Positions 54,357 through 63,744 are shown, numbered from the stretch's first letter. The stretch is DNA of 64,000 nt from Frigoribacterium sp. CFBP 13712 (GCF_014842255.1 NZ_JACYVH010000001.1:151264-215263); one strand, 5' to 3'. The notes: generated by a model from the sequence alone, not told the origin. Numbers and translations: made by a program.

Positions 54357-54554
54357 GGGCGGCTGCCTTCGCTGGGGTGGGAGGTGTCGGGCGGCGGTGG
54401 CCCGGGGCTCTCCGTCGAACGGGCCGGGTGGGGCGTCGGAGGCGACCCGCGCCTCCGGCCGGTCGGGGCGTCACCGAATCGATTCGATGAGCGCGAGACC
54501 ACCGACGAGCTTACGACCTCAGGAGGCGCGGTGACAGCCCCGAGGGCGCCGTCG

Positions 54555-55007
54555 TCACGCAGCGGGGCGGAAGTCGTAGATGGGCGGCTCCTGCTTGAAG
54601 AATCCGAGCAGGCCCTCGATTTGCAGCGAGCCGGCGCCGACCGAGAACACGTAGGTCTCGCCCTCGGTCAGCTCGGCCGCTATGCCGTCGACGTTCTCGG
54701 GAGTGACCCCGTCGCGGATGTCGAGGACGCCGCAGGAGTCGGTCTGCACCCTCACGAGCGCGGAGGCACCGCCGATCCCGGTCCGGCTCGAGCTCCGCCC
54801 CGACAGGGCGTCCACCGAGTCGACCCTGCAGGTGAGTTCTTCTCGGTGAGAGGAGTCGTACGACTCGAGGACATGAGGTCCGACGCCGAACGTACCGACG
54901 AGCACCACGAAAACTGCGAGCCCGCCGACCAGGATGAGCCGCGCGCGACGCACCGAACGCTTTCTCGGTGGTGCTGCCGCGGAACGGTGCGAATTCGACA
55001 TGGTCAT
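54555..55007 (-). CDS. Small membrane-anchored protein downstream of the RHS gene, candidate immunity protein
   Basis: A 150-residue protein. A basic N terminus (RKRSVRRAR) leads into one membrane helix at residues about 24-44, then an outside domain with two cysteines (ELTCRVDSVD and DSCGVLD) that may form a disulfide. GAGAGAT precedes the ATG. It begins 36 bases after the RHS stop on the same strand, the position of cognate immunity genes in polymorphic toxin loci. Its own sequence gives no family, so the immunity role is inferred from place only. Confidence 0.6.
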   Translation of the reverse strand: MTMSNSHRSAAAPPRKRSVRRARLILVGGLAVFVVLVGTFGVGPHVLESYDSSHREELTCRVDSVDALSGRSSSRTGIGGASALVRVQTDSCGVLDIRDGVTPENVDGIAAELTEGETYVFSVGAGSLQIEGLLGFFKQEPPIYDFRPAA

Positions 55008-55043
55008 TCATCTCTCTCGTCAGACGGCTCGTGATGCGGCCGG

Positions 55044-58000
55044 TCAGTGTCGCGGAAGGCTCGGTCCCTCGGCTCCCGAGAAGAAGCCGTTCGAGAACGC
55101 CTGCCCGGCAGTCGTCTCGGGGTCGGGATCCAGCGCGTACTGCGCGAGCCCCGACGTCCCGCCCACCAAGCCATCTTGGCCCATGTCGAGCAGCCCTTCG
55201 CCCGCCGCGTTCCACCGCGGGCTCAGCGACGGCAGGGCTTCGGACAGGATGTTCGTCGACGAAGGAGCGGGGATCATGCTCGAGATCCCGCTCGTGGCCG
55301 ACCCGGCGACGAAGCCGTTCACTCCCTGGCCGACGTAGCCCGCGAACGAGTGGTCCTGCTTCGGGTCCAGGCCGTAGTCGAGCACGTTGCTCGTGGCCCC
55401 CTCGACACCGGCGGCGACGGCGCCCTGGCCGGCCCGACCCACGGCGGCCGTCGCGACGCGCTGGCCGATCGGAGACGCGATCCGCTGGACGACCGGCGCC
55501 ACGGCCTGGGTCACCGCCGGAGCGGCCTTCGACGCCGCGATCGCAGCGGCTCCGCCGGCGGCACCCGCGGCGCCTCCGATCAGCATCTGCAGACCGACCT
55601 GCTTGTAGTCGACGTTCCCGCTGTCCGGGCCCTGCTGGATGATGCTGAACCCGCCCGCCATGAGGGCACCGCCTGCAGCCAGCGCGAGGATGTTGACACC
55701 GGGCACGAACATCAGGGCGATGCTCCCCGCGATCATGGCTCCGGCGAGGATCGCCTCCTTGTGCGACTTGACCTCGTCCCAGGCATCGACGAGCAACCCC
55801 TGGTTCGCATCGTTGTAGGCCTTGAGGTCGGCGTCGGTGGCGGGCTTGAGGCCCAGCGGGTCGAGCGCCTGCAGCGGGTCGTTGCCGGCGTACGAGTAGG
55901 GGTTGGCCGCCCATCCTGCGCCGAGCGTCGCCACGATCGGGTCCGTCGACAGGAAGCCCCGTGCCGAGGGGTCGTAGACGCGGGCGCCGAGCCAGTCGAG
56001 GCCGCCGATCGTGAGACCGCCGCCTGCCGTGAGGCCGATGCCGTCGGGCAGTCCGAGACCCGAACCGGGACTCGACACGGCGGCCAGCGCCTCCCACGGG
56101 TCGTCGACGTCCGTGGCGCGCGCCGCGCGCCACCCGCTGGACAGGACCGCGTCGTCGATCGCCGTGACCCCGCCGGGGAGTGCGAGCACGGGTGCTGGCC
56201 CGAGGCAGGCCAGCGCCGGCACGGCTGCGGCGGAGTCCCACCAGATCGACGTTCCTCCTGCCTCGGCGAGCTCACCCAGGCCGTCGACCCAGACGTCGAT
56301 CCGTCCGATCTCCGCGCCGTCGCGGTCGCGGTCGACGATGCCGCCGAGACGCCCGAGGTCCGACCAGGCGTACTGCCGCGTCGTGCCGTCCGGCTCGGTG
56401 CGGCGGATCCGCCGCCCGAGGCCGTCGTGCACGTACTCCACACGGACGCCGAGCGTCTCGGTGGCGACCAGCTGGGCTGCCGCGTCGTACTCCCGTCGGG
56501 TCTCGACCCCGTCGGCGGTCTCGACGACGAGCCGGCCGGCCACGTCGTACCGCCAGGTGCGCCCGGCGCCTCCCCTCGCCTGCGCGCCCACGAGCTGCGC
56601 GGCGTCGTCGTAGCGGTACTCGACCCGACCGCCGCCCTGCTCCACCGCCGAGATGCGCCCATCCGCGTCGTGCTCGACGCGGGTCCGGTCGACTCCGCTC
56701 GCCCGGGTCGCGGTGTGCTCCACCACGACGCCGCCCTCGTACGACCACGTCTGCACGAGGTCGCTCGCGATCGATTCGACGACGCGGCCCGCCCGGTCGT
56801 ACGAGACGCCGCCGAGGTGCGCACCGTCGAGCGCCACCCCCACGACCCGACCGTTCGCATCACGTCGATACTCCGTCCGCGAACCCGTGGGGCCGGTACG
56901 GGTGACGACGGCGCCGTCGGCGTCGCGCTCCCATGTCATGGACTCGGCACCCCGCGATCGACGGACGAGCAGTCCACGTCGGTCGTGCCGCAGCTCGTGC
57001 TCGATCGAACGCCCCTCACCCCTGCTGTGATCGCTCACGACGACCGCTCGATCGAAGGGGTCGCGGGAGATCTCGAGCACCACCGCGCCGTCGACGCTCA
57101 CGCTGCTCTGCCGGCCCGCGCGGTCGTACCCGTTCTCGAGGAGGTGCCCGTCGGGGTCCGTCCGTGCCACGAGACGCCCCGCGGCGTCGTACGAGTACCT
57201 CGTCGTCCGTCCGAGAGGGTCGGTCACGGCCGCCACGCGATCCGCGGCATCGTAGGCCCGCCGGGTCACGCCGCCGACCGGGTCGGTGATCGTCACGGGG
57301 CGACCGCGCTCGTCGTAGTCGTACGAGGTCACGCCGCCGAGGCCGTTCACGACGGCGATCAGCTGCCCCGCGTCGTCGTATCGGAAGCTCCTCCGTCCGA
57401 ACCTGAGGTCGTGGCTGCCGACGAGACGACCCACGGAGTCCCAGCGGTACCGTGCCGTCCCGGCGCCCGGGATCGTGCGACTCACGAGACGACCCACGGG
57501 GTCGTACTCGAATCGCTCCACCTCGCCCGTCGGCGACGTGCGCGTGGACACGCGCGAGTCGGCGTCGTACGAGAGGCTGGTCCGCGCGCCGGAGGCGTCG
57601 GTCGCGACGGCGGCCCGTCCGCAGGCGTCGTACTCGTACGTCGATCGCGCCCCGGTCGCCGTCGTGACGGCGACGACCCGGCCGGCCGGATCGCGTTCGA
57701 GACGCGTGAGTCCGCCTTCCCCGTCGACGAGCTCGACGGGACGACCGCAGGCGTCGTAGGTGACGAGCTCGTGCCCGCGTTCGTCGGACGTCATCTCGAC
57801 GGGCCGCCCGAACTCGTCCGTCCGCACGGTCGTCGTCGTGAAGGCGTCTCGGAGGGACGAGAGTCCGGTCGTCTCGTCGCGTTCCGCCAGGCGCCGCACA
57901 CCCGTCGGGTCCGTGATCGACCGGAGGTCCCCGGTGACCCCGTACTCGCGATCCCAGCGCGCGCCCGTCGGATCCGTGACGACCCGCAGGCGGGAGAGGG

Positions 58001-60398
58001 CGTCGTGCTCGAAGGCCCAGGCGGCTCCGTCGGGCAGCTCGAGGCGCGAGACGTCGCCTTGGTCGTCCATCGTGCGGGTGGTCGTGCGCCCGAGAGGATC
58101 GGTCTCCGAGACCAGATCGCCGGCCGGACCGTAGCCGTACCGCGTCACCGCACCACGGGGATCGACGACCGCCTCGAGTCGACCCGCCGGGCCGCGCTCG
58201 AAGCGCCACAGCGCGCCGTCGGGATCGCGCCGCGAGACGAGCTCGTCCGAGCCGTCGTAGCGGTACTCGGTCCGAGCTCCGGACGGGGTCGTGGAGGCCA
58301 CCACGTGACCCGTGGCGTCCCGTTCCAGACGCACGACGCCGCCGTCCGCGTTCCGAGCCGCGACGATGTCCCCGAAGCGGTCGTGCTCGAGTTCGAGCGG
58401 CACGCCCGTCGCGTCGACGACGCGGACGAGGCGGCCGTCCCGCCACGTCGACTCGGTTCGCCCGCCGGCGGGGTCGATGATCGCCGAGGGGTTCCGGTCG
58501 TCGCCGTCGTACTCGAAGGCGACGACCCCGCCCGACTCGGTCACGACGGTCGTCACGCGATCGAGGTCGTCGTAGCCGTAGGTGATGTCGGCTCCCGCCG
58601 GAGTCACCGTGCGCGTCCGACGACCGCGGTCGTCGTAGGCGTGCACGGTGATCGCCCCGTCGCGCTGCGTGGCGGAGACGAGGTTCCCGTGGGCGTCGTA
58701 GCTCATCGACTGCCGCCGGTCGTCGCTGTCGACGACGCCGACGAGACGGCCCTTGGCGTCCGCCAGCCAGGTGTTCGACCGGCTGCCGTCCTCGTCGGAG
58801 ACGACCGTCACCCGACCGGGGAGGTAGGCGAAACGGACCCGGCGGCCATGGGGGCTGACCTGCAGCACGACGCGTCCGTGCTCGTCGTACGTGTTGTCGA
58901 CCTCGATCACGCCCGCCGCGCTCGTGACCGTCGAGACGAGCCCCTCGTCGTTCCAGCCGTATCGGCGGGTCCCCCCTGGCGTGGTGACGCCGACGAGCCT
59001 CCGGCCCTGGTCGTACTCGTACTCGACCCGCCGGCCGTCCGATCCGCGCACGACCACGACTCGGCCGTCGAGGTGCTCGATCTCGATCGAGCGCCCCCGC
59101 TCGTGGACGAGCCGGGTGACCACGTCGCCGTCGTACTCGACCCGGACGGCCGTGCCGCGCCTCCCTCGCTGCCCGACCCAGCGACCCGACGGCGTGAAGT
59201 CGACGCGCACGCCCTCGTTGTCGCTGACGACGAGGAGGCCGTCCTCTTCGGTCAGCCAGCGGTTCTCGCCGATGCCGCGGCCCCAGCCGGTGTCCTGACG
59301 GGGGAACCGGATCTGGCGTCCGTCCGCCCCGACGAACGACGCTCCCTCGTCGTCGATCAGCAGCCTCGTCTCGAGCACCGACGACCAGCCGGGGCCGAAG
59401 AGACCGACGCGGTCGTCGAGCGAGTTGTACATGCGCGTCATGGCGAGTGACGCCGAGGCTCCCCCGAAGCCCAGGTCGTGCTCGGGTTCGAGGAAGTTGC
59501 CGGTGGTCGTGTTGACGGGGTCCATCGTGAAGCCCGTGGTCGGCTGCTCGCCGAAGGCCCGTGGCGGATCGATCGTCAGGGCGGTCCGGTCGGCCGAGAC
59601 CCCCGCCGCCTGGAGGGCGGCGGCGAGCGCCGAGTCGGACACGGTCGAGACGTCGCCCTCTCCTCCGGCGGCCGCGAACGCGTCGGCCACGGTGTTGGCC
59701 CACGCGACGTCCTGGCCGTTGGCCTCGAGCCACTTCTCGAATCCCGTGACGAGTCCGCTCGCCTCGATCTCGCCCCACTTGCACCGCGACGCGAAGTCCG
59801 AGAGCTTGCCCCGCAGCGCGGCCGGCCGGCCCGTCAGCTCGGTGTCGAGCTGCGACGAGCCCGTGGCGAACGACCGGAGGTTCTCGGGTCGTGCCGACGA
59901 GGCGCCTCCGGCAGCGCCGCCCCCTGCAGCGCCGCCTCCTGATGCGGGCAGGGGCGTCTCCCGGGAACCGGTGGCGACGGTGGACGCCGGGAAGGTCGGC
60001 TCCTTCTCGGCCGGTTCGGTCGGCATGTCCTCTCCGCCGACGATGCCGTCCCACCACTTCTCGATGTCCGACCGGTTCTCCTGGCGCTCCGTCCACTCGC
60101 GGGCGCGCTTGCGACGGGCGTTCTCCTTCTGCGCCGACTCCTTCATCGTGCCGACCCAGCTCGCGATGTCGCGGAGCGCGGCGACGATCTTGTCGCCGTC
60201 CGCCTTCGCGGTGTCCTGGTTCGCGCCGAAGATCTCCGAGAAGCGCCCGAGGAAGTCCTGCTCGGCCGTGGTCCGATACGACCGGCGCGAAGCCACCTGC
60301 CCCTCGATCGCCTCGGCCGATGCGTTGGCCTCGGTGACGAGAGCGTCCGCTGTCGCGTCGTCGAACGTCACTTCTTCGTTGCCGGTCGGATTCGCCAC
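55044..60398 (-). CDS. Giant WXG-like/RHS-repeat polymorphic toxin protein
   Basis: 1784 residues. Residues about 10-115 are a helical, WXG100/ESX-like domain with a late Trp (IEKWWDGIVGG), suggesting type VII secretion. A Gly/Ala/Ser hinge near 150 and a small helical domain (residues about 180-280) precede a DUF6531-type start (DPVNTTTGNFLEPEHDLGFGG near 293). Residues about 430-1350 hold around forty YD/RHS repeats that form a shell. The RHS core ends NPYSYAGNDPLQALDPLGL near 1512. The last 270 residues are a hydrophobic, Ala/Gly-rich pre-toxin region and stop at SLPRH without a recognisable toxin domain. GTG start. Confidence 0.9.
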   Translation of the reverse strand: MANPTGNEEVTFDDATADALVTEANASAEAIEGQVASRRSYRTTAEQDFLGRFSEIFGANQDTAKADGDKIVAALRDIASWVGTMKESAQKENARRKRAREWTERQENRSDIEKWWDGIVGGEDMPTEPAEKEPTFPASTVATGSRETPLPASGGGAAGGGAAGGASSARPENLRSFATGSSQLDTELTGRPAALRGKLSDFASRCKWGEIEASGLVTGFEKWLEANGQDVAWANTVADAFAAAGGEGDVSTVSDSALAAALQAAGVSADRTALTIDPPRAFGEQPTTGFTMDPVNTTTGNFLEPEHDLGFGGASASLAMTRMYNSLDDRVGLFGPGWSSVLETRLLIDDEGASFVGADGRQIRFPRQDTGWGRGIGENRWLTEEDGLLVVSDNEGVRVDFTPSGRWVGQRGRRGTAVRVEYDGDVVTRLVHERGRSIEIEHLDGRVVVVRGSDGRRVEYEYDQGRRLVGVTTPGGTRRYGWNDEGLVSTVTSAAGVIEVDNTYDEHGRVVLQVSPHGRRVRFAYLPGRVTVVSDEDGSRSNTWLADAKGRLVGVVDSDDRRQSMSYDAHGNLVSATQRDGAITVHAYDDRGRRTRTVTPAGADITYGYDDLDRVTTVVTESGGVVAFEYDGDDRNPSAIIDPAGGRTESTWRDGRLVRVVDATGVPLELEHDRFGDIVAARNADGGVVRLERDATGHVVASTTPSGARTEYRYDGSDELVSRRDPDGALWRFERGPAGRLEAVVDPRGAVTRYGYGPAGDLVSETDPLGRTTTRTMDDQGDVSRLELPDGAAWAFEHDALSRLRVVTDPTGARWDREYGVTGDLRSITDPTGVRRLAERDETTGLSSLRDAFTTTTVRTDEFGRPVEMTSDERGHELVTYDACGRPVELVDGEGGLTRLERDPAGRVVAVTTATGARSTYEYDACGRAAVATDASGARTSLSYDADSRVSTRTSPTGEVERFEYDPVGRLVSRTIPGAGTARYRWDSVGRLVGSHDLRFGRRSFRYDDAGQLIAVVNGLGGVTSYDYDERGRPVTITDPVGGVTRRAYDAADRVAAVTDPLGRTTRYSYDAAGRLVARTDPDGHLLENGYDRAGRQSSVSVDGAVVLEISRDPFDRAVVVSDHSRGEGRSIEHELRHDRRGLLVRRSRGAESMTWERDADGAVVTRTGPTGSRTEYRRDANGRVVGVALDGAHLGGVSYDRAGRVVESIASDLVQTWSYEGGVVVEHTATRASGVDRTRVEHDADGRISAVEQGGGRVEYRYDDAAQLVGAQARGGAGRTWRYDVAGRLVVETADGVETRREYDAAAQLVATETLGVRVEYVHDGLGRRIRRTEPDGTTRQYAWSDLGRLGGIVDRDRDGAEIGRIDVWVDGLGELAEAGGTSIWWDSAAAVPALACLGPAPVLALPGGVTAIDDAVLSSGWRAARATDVDDPWEALAAVSSPGSGLGLPDGIGLTAGGGLTIGGLDWLGARVYDPSARGFLSTDPIVATLGAGWAANPYSYAGNDPLQALDPLGLKPATDADLKAYNDANQGLLVDAWDEVKSHKEAILAGAMIAGSIALMFVPGVNILALAAGGALMAGGFSIIQQGPDSGNVDYKQVGLQMLIGGAAGAAGGAAAIAASKAAPAVTQAVAPVVQRIASPIGQRVATAAVGRAGQGAVAAGVEGATSNVLDYGLDPKQDHSFAGYVGQGVNGFVAGSATSGISSMIPAPSSTNILSEALPSLSPRWNAAGEGLLDMGQDGLVGGTSGLAQYALDPDPETTAGQAFSNGFFSGAEGPSLPRH

Positions 60399-60565
60399 GA
60401 TTCTCGTTCCCCCTGGTGATACGTCGTCTCGACGCCGTGTCCAACGAACGACTCGTCACGGATCCCGGCGTCCGCCCCCGCGCAAGACGCGCCCCCGGGG
60501 CTCGAACATGCCAACTGTACGGGCAGAGGCGCCTTCTGTCGCGATCCTCTCCACAGAGTGGTCGG

Positions 60566-60571
60566 TATCAT
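60566..60571 (+). promoter_or_regulatory. Predicted -10 element of a leaderless transcript
   Basis: TATCAT, then six bases, then the ATG at 60578. The transcription start is expected at the ATG. Confidence 0.6.
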
Positions 60572-60577
60572 CGCCGG

Positions 60578-61168
60578 ATGATCGACTGGACCGTCCTCGG
60601 GCTCGTGGTGACCGCCGTCTCGGTCCTGGCCGCCGTGGGCGTGCCGCTCGCCGCCTCACTCCTCAGCCGGTCGCGTCGAGCGGCGGCACCAGACTCCCCC
60701 CCGCTGTTCACCACGCACCCCCCGCGCCTCGTGTCGGTCATGTTCGCCGTCGTCGGTCTGGCCTCGTTCTTCTTCGGTCTCGTGCTGGCGCTGCAGGTCC
60801 CCTTCACCGACGAGCCCGACGTCGCCGAGGGCTCGGCCATCGCCGGGGCACTGTGCGCCCTCGGGGCCATGGAGGTCCTCCTCTGGCGCGGCATCCGGCG
60901 CACGCGCCTCGACGTCCACGACGAAGGGCTCCTCGTGCAGTCCTGGTTCCGTCCGGCACGCTGGGTCCTGGTGAGCGACATCGCGTCGTACCGCCCTCTG
61001 CTCAGCCCGGGCGCCATCGACGGGTCGGGCATCGACGCCCGCGACGCCCGCCGCAAACGCCTCTTCATCGCCAACCGGCGCGACGACAACTACCGGAAGC
61101 TGCTCGACCACCTCGAGCGGCACACGCCCGAGGCGCTGGCCGACTTCCGAGGCCGTCCCGCGCGCTGA
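60578..61168 (+). CDS. Hypothetical membrane protein with PH-like domain
   Basis: A 196-residue protein with three membrane helices (residues about 5-28, 52-75 and 85-105) and a cytosolic C terminus with alternating strands, RTRLDVHDEGLLVQSWFRPARWVLVSDIASYRPL, resembling bacterial PH domains. Its end, RRDDNYRKLLDHLERHTPEALADF, is helical. It is divergent from the RHS gene and is probably transcribed from a leaderless promoter. No specific role can be given. Confidence 0.68.
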   Translation: MIDWTVLGLVVTAVSVLAAVGVPLAASLLSRSRRAAAPDSPPLFTTHPPRLVSVMFAVVGLASFFFGLVLALQVPFTDEPDVAEGSAIAGALCALGAMEVLLWRGIRRTRLDVHDEGLLVQSWFRPARWVLVSDIASYRPLLSPGAIDGSGIDARDARRKRLFIANRRDDNYRKLLDHLERHTPEALADFRGRPAR

Positions 61169-61198
61169 CGCGTCACGGGGCCGACTGCGAGGCGTCGT

Positions 61199-61525
61199 TC
61201 AGGCCTCGAGGGCCCGCTCGAGGCGCTCGACCTTGCCGTCGAGCTCGCCGGTCCGCCCGGGGCGGATGTCGGCCTTCAGCTCCAGCGAGACCCGACTGCC
61301 GAACGCGCCCACCGCCTCCGCGGCTTCCTTGACGACGGCCATGACCTCGTCCCAGTCGCCCTCGATCTCAGTGAACATCGAGGAGGTGCGGTTCGGCAGC
61401 CCGGAATCCCGCACGACCCGCACGGCGGCGGCCACCGCGGCGTGCACGGAGTCGCCGTGGGCGTCGGGGTCGAGGTCTCCGGCGGGGGCACCGCCGCTGG
61501 GCGAGAGCGAGAAGGCGACGATCAT
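61199..61525 (-). CDS. Thiamine-binding/MTH1187 family protein (DUF77)
   Basis: A 108-residue ferredoxin-like protein. The start MIVAFSLSPSG, the block VVRDSGLPNRTSSMFTEIEGDWDEVMAVVKEAAEAV (residues about 40-75) and RVSLELKADIRPGR are the family features. Family members bind thiamine-like ligands or act as small regulators. The ATG overlaps the stop of the upstream GT87-like gene (ATGA at 61522-61525). Confidence 0.88.
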   Translation of the reverse strand: MIVAFSLSPSGGAPAGDLDPDAHGDSVHAAVAAAVRVVRDSGLPNRTSSMFTEIEGDWDEVMAVVKEAAEAVGAFGSRVSLELKADIRPGRTGELDGKVERLERALEA

Positions 61526-62838
61526 GCGCTCATCCTGTCAGCGGCCGGGCCGCGGCGCACTCCCCCGAGACGCCACAGCATGACGCACGCGACGACGAGC
61601 AGGGCGATCTCGCCGAGGTTCCGCAGCGTGATGACGACGAGCATCCACGGCTCGACCCGCAGCAGGTCGTCGTAGAACCACGGGTAGATCAGCTGGGTCA
61701 GGGCGGCGATGCCGACCGCCAGCCCCGCCGCGAGTCGGAACGACGGCCCGCCGGCCCGCGACGTCACGAGCCCCACGACGACGGGCACGGCCAACCACGA
61801 CACGAACTGCGGCGAACCGACCTTGTTGGTCACGATCAGCACCGTCGTCAGCGCGAGAGCGAGCGGACCGAGGAGGTGCGGCGCGGCGACCCTCGCCAGT
61901 CGCGCCCGCAGACCGAGCAGCACCACGGCGCCCACCACCAGCGCCATGACGAGCGTGGCGGCCCTGGCCGCGAGACCGACCCCGTCGCCCTGCACCTGGA
62001 AGGTGAGGATCTGCTGGTCGTAGTACACGCCCGTGCCGGCCACCCCCGCCGCAGCGCGCCACAGCCAGGGGGTCGCCGCGGGCGATTCGATCTGCAGCCC
62101 GCGGCCCGCCTGCTGACCGACGAAGCCGAGCACGGTGGAGCCGCTGCCGAGCGCCAGCGAGACGGCGACCACCACGACCGTCGTCGCGGCCGCGGCGACG
62201 ACGATCGAGATACCGCGACGGGAGGCCAGCACGGCGGCGGCGACCAGGGCGGCCGGCCAGACCTTCACCCACGCGGCGAACGTCAGCACGACCGAGGCCG
62301 CCACGGGGCGCTCGGCCACCAGCAGCAGACCGATCAGGGCGAGGGCCACGGTGACGGCGTCGATGCGCCCGAAGGCGATCGGGCCGAGCGCGATCACGAA
62401 GAGCAGCCACCACCAGGCGGCGGTCGTCGTCGCCCGCGTCGTCCGCGTCGTCCCCGTCGTCCGCGTCGCCCGGCGCAGCAGGACGGCGAAGGCGATCGCG
62501 TCGAGGGCGATCACGACCAGCAGCCACACGGTGGCGTAGTCGGTCGAGCCGCCGAGTCGCGCGACGAGCATCGGCACGGCCGCCAGCAGCGGGTACACCC
62601 AGGCGACGTCGATGCCGACCCGGTCGCCGCCCGAGACGAAGTCGTCCATCCACGACCGGTAGACGGTGCGGACGTCGCCGAGCGACTGGTCGGGACCGGC
62701 CAGCGCGACCCAGGCGACCACGAGGTGCACGACCGCGAAGGCCGCCCAGAGGACCACCCGCCGCTGTGCCAGCGTCGAGACGATCCGCCCCGTCGTCGTC
62801 CGCGCGCCGGGGATCTCAGGAGGCGCGGCGACGGTCAT
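61522..62838 (-). CDS. Polytopic membrane mannosyltransferase-like protein (GT87/DUF2029)
   Basis: A 438-residue protein with about ten to twelve membrane helices and an aspartate-bearing first loop (GIDVAWVYPLLAAVPML), as in polyprenol-dependent alpha-mannosyltransferases. IALGPIAFGRIDAVTVALALIGLLL near residue 152 and LTFAAWVKVWPAALVAAAVL near 185 match DUF2029/GT87 members. Between residues about 122 and 140 it has a Thr/Arg low-complexity stretch encoded by a GTCGTCCGC minisatellite (about 62425-62470). TAGCCT is six bases before the ATG on the minus strand. Confidence 0.82.
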   Translation of the reverse strand: MTVAAPPEIPGARTTTGRIVSTLAQRRVVLWAAFAVVHLVVAWVALAGPDQSLGDVRTVYRSWMDDFVSGGDRVGIDVAWVYPLLAAVPMLVARLGGSTDYATVWLLVVIALDAIAFAVLLRRATRTTGTTRTTRATTTAAWWWLLFVIALGPIAFGRIDAVTVALALIGLLLVAERPVAASVVLTFAAWVKVWPAALVAAAVLASRRGISIVVAAAATTVVVVAVSLALGSGSTVLGFVGQQAGRGLQIESPAATPWLWRAAAGVAGTGVYYDQQILTFQVQGDGVGLAARAATLVMALVVGAVVLLGLRARLARVAAPHLLGPLALALTTVLIVTNKVGSPQFVSWLAVPVVVGLVTSRAGGPSFRLAAGLAVGIAALTQLIYPWFYDDLLRVEPWMLVVITLRNLGEIALLVVACVMLWRLGGVRRGPAADRMSA

Positions 62839-62903
62839 CCGGTCAGGCTAGCCGCCGCGCGTCACACGACGCCGCACAGCTCGGCGGTGTCGTCGGTCAC
62901 CGT

Positions 62904-62909
62904 TATCCT
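62904..62909 (+). promoter_or_regulatory. Predicted -10 element before the amino-acid binding protein
   Basis: TATCCT lies seven bases before the ATG at 62917, so the mRNA is probably leaderless. Confidence 0.6.
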
Positions 62910-62916
62910 CGGGGTC

Positions 62917-63744
62917 ATGACCCGTACACCGTCGCGACTCGTCGCGTCCGTCGCCGCCGCCCTCCTCTCGATCGGCGTCCTGGCCGCCTGCGCGCCCACG
63001 TCCGACTCCGAGGGCTCGGACGGCGTCGGTGCCGTCACCGAGGGCAAGCTGACGATCGCCACCGGCGAGCCCGCCTACTCCCCCTGGGTCGAAGACGACG
63101 ACCCGACCACCGGCGACGGCTACGAGTCCGCGCTCGCGTACGCCGTCGCCGATCGTCTCGGCTACGACCGCGACGACGTCGTCTGGGTGCGCGCCACCTT
63201 CGACGAGTCCATCGCCCCCGGCCCGAAGACCTTCGACCTCAACCTGCAGCAGTTCTCGATCACCGATCAGCGGGCCAGGGCGGTCGACTTCTCGTCGCCC
63301 TACTACGAGACCCGCCAGGCCGTCGTGACACTGCCGGGCTCGGCCGCCGAGGGCGCCACCAGCGTCGCCGACCTGACGGGGCTCGACATCGGGGCGCAGA
63401 GCGGCACGACGAGCTTCACCGCGGCCGAGTCGGTCATCGAACCCGACGGCGGCGTGCAGGCCTACAACTCGAACGACGACGCCAAGGCCGCCCTCGAGTC
63501 GGGGCAGGTCGATGCGATCGTGCTCGACGTCCCGACGGCGACCTACTTCGTCGAGGGCGGTATCGTCCTCGGTCAGCTGGCCGCGGTCGACGGCGCCAGC
63601 GACCAGCTCGGCATCGTCCTGCCGCTCGACAGCGCCCTCACCGACGAGGTCACGCAGGCCGTCGACGATCTGCGCGACGACGGCACGCTGGCCGAGCTGC
63701 AGCAGCAGTGGCTCGCCGACTACGACGTCTCGGACCTCTCGTAG
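62917..63744 (+). CDS. Polar amino acid ABC transporter substrate-binding lipoprotein
   Basis: A 275-residue solute-binding protein. A lipobox VLAAC is at residues 23-27 and the family fold follows: LTIATGEPAYSPWVEDD near residue 44, GYESALAYAVADRLGY near 68, FSSPYYETRQAVVTLPGS near 128, and LDIGAQSGTTSF near 157. It belongs to the SBP_bac_3 group that binds amino acids such as glutamine or lysine. The permease gene starts before its stop. Probable leaderless transcript. Confidence 0.92.
   Translation: MTRTPSRLVASVAAALLSIGVLAACAPTSDSEGSDGVGAVTEGKLTIATGEPAYSPWVEDDDPTTGDGYESALAYAVADRLGYDRDDVVWVRATFDESIAPGPKTFDLNLQQFSITDQRARAVDFSSPYYETRQAVVTLPGSAAEGATSVADLTGLDIGAQSGTTSFTAAESVIEPDGGVQAYNSNDDAKAALESGQVDAIVLDVPTATYFVEGGIVLGQLAAVDGASDQLGIVLPLDSALTDEVTQAVDDLRDDGTLAELQQQWLADYDVSDLS

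Noticed and set aside
55047-59450. A 1467-residue frame opposite the RHS gene
   Set aside because: Antisense shadow of regularly repeated RHS codons; no start site, motif or ribosome site.
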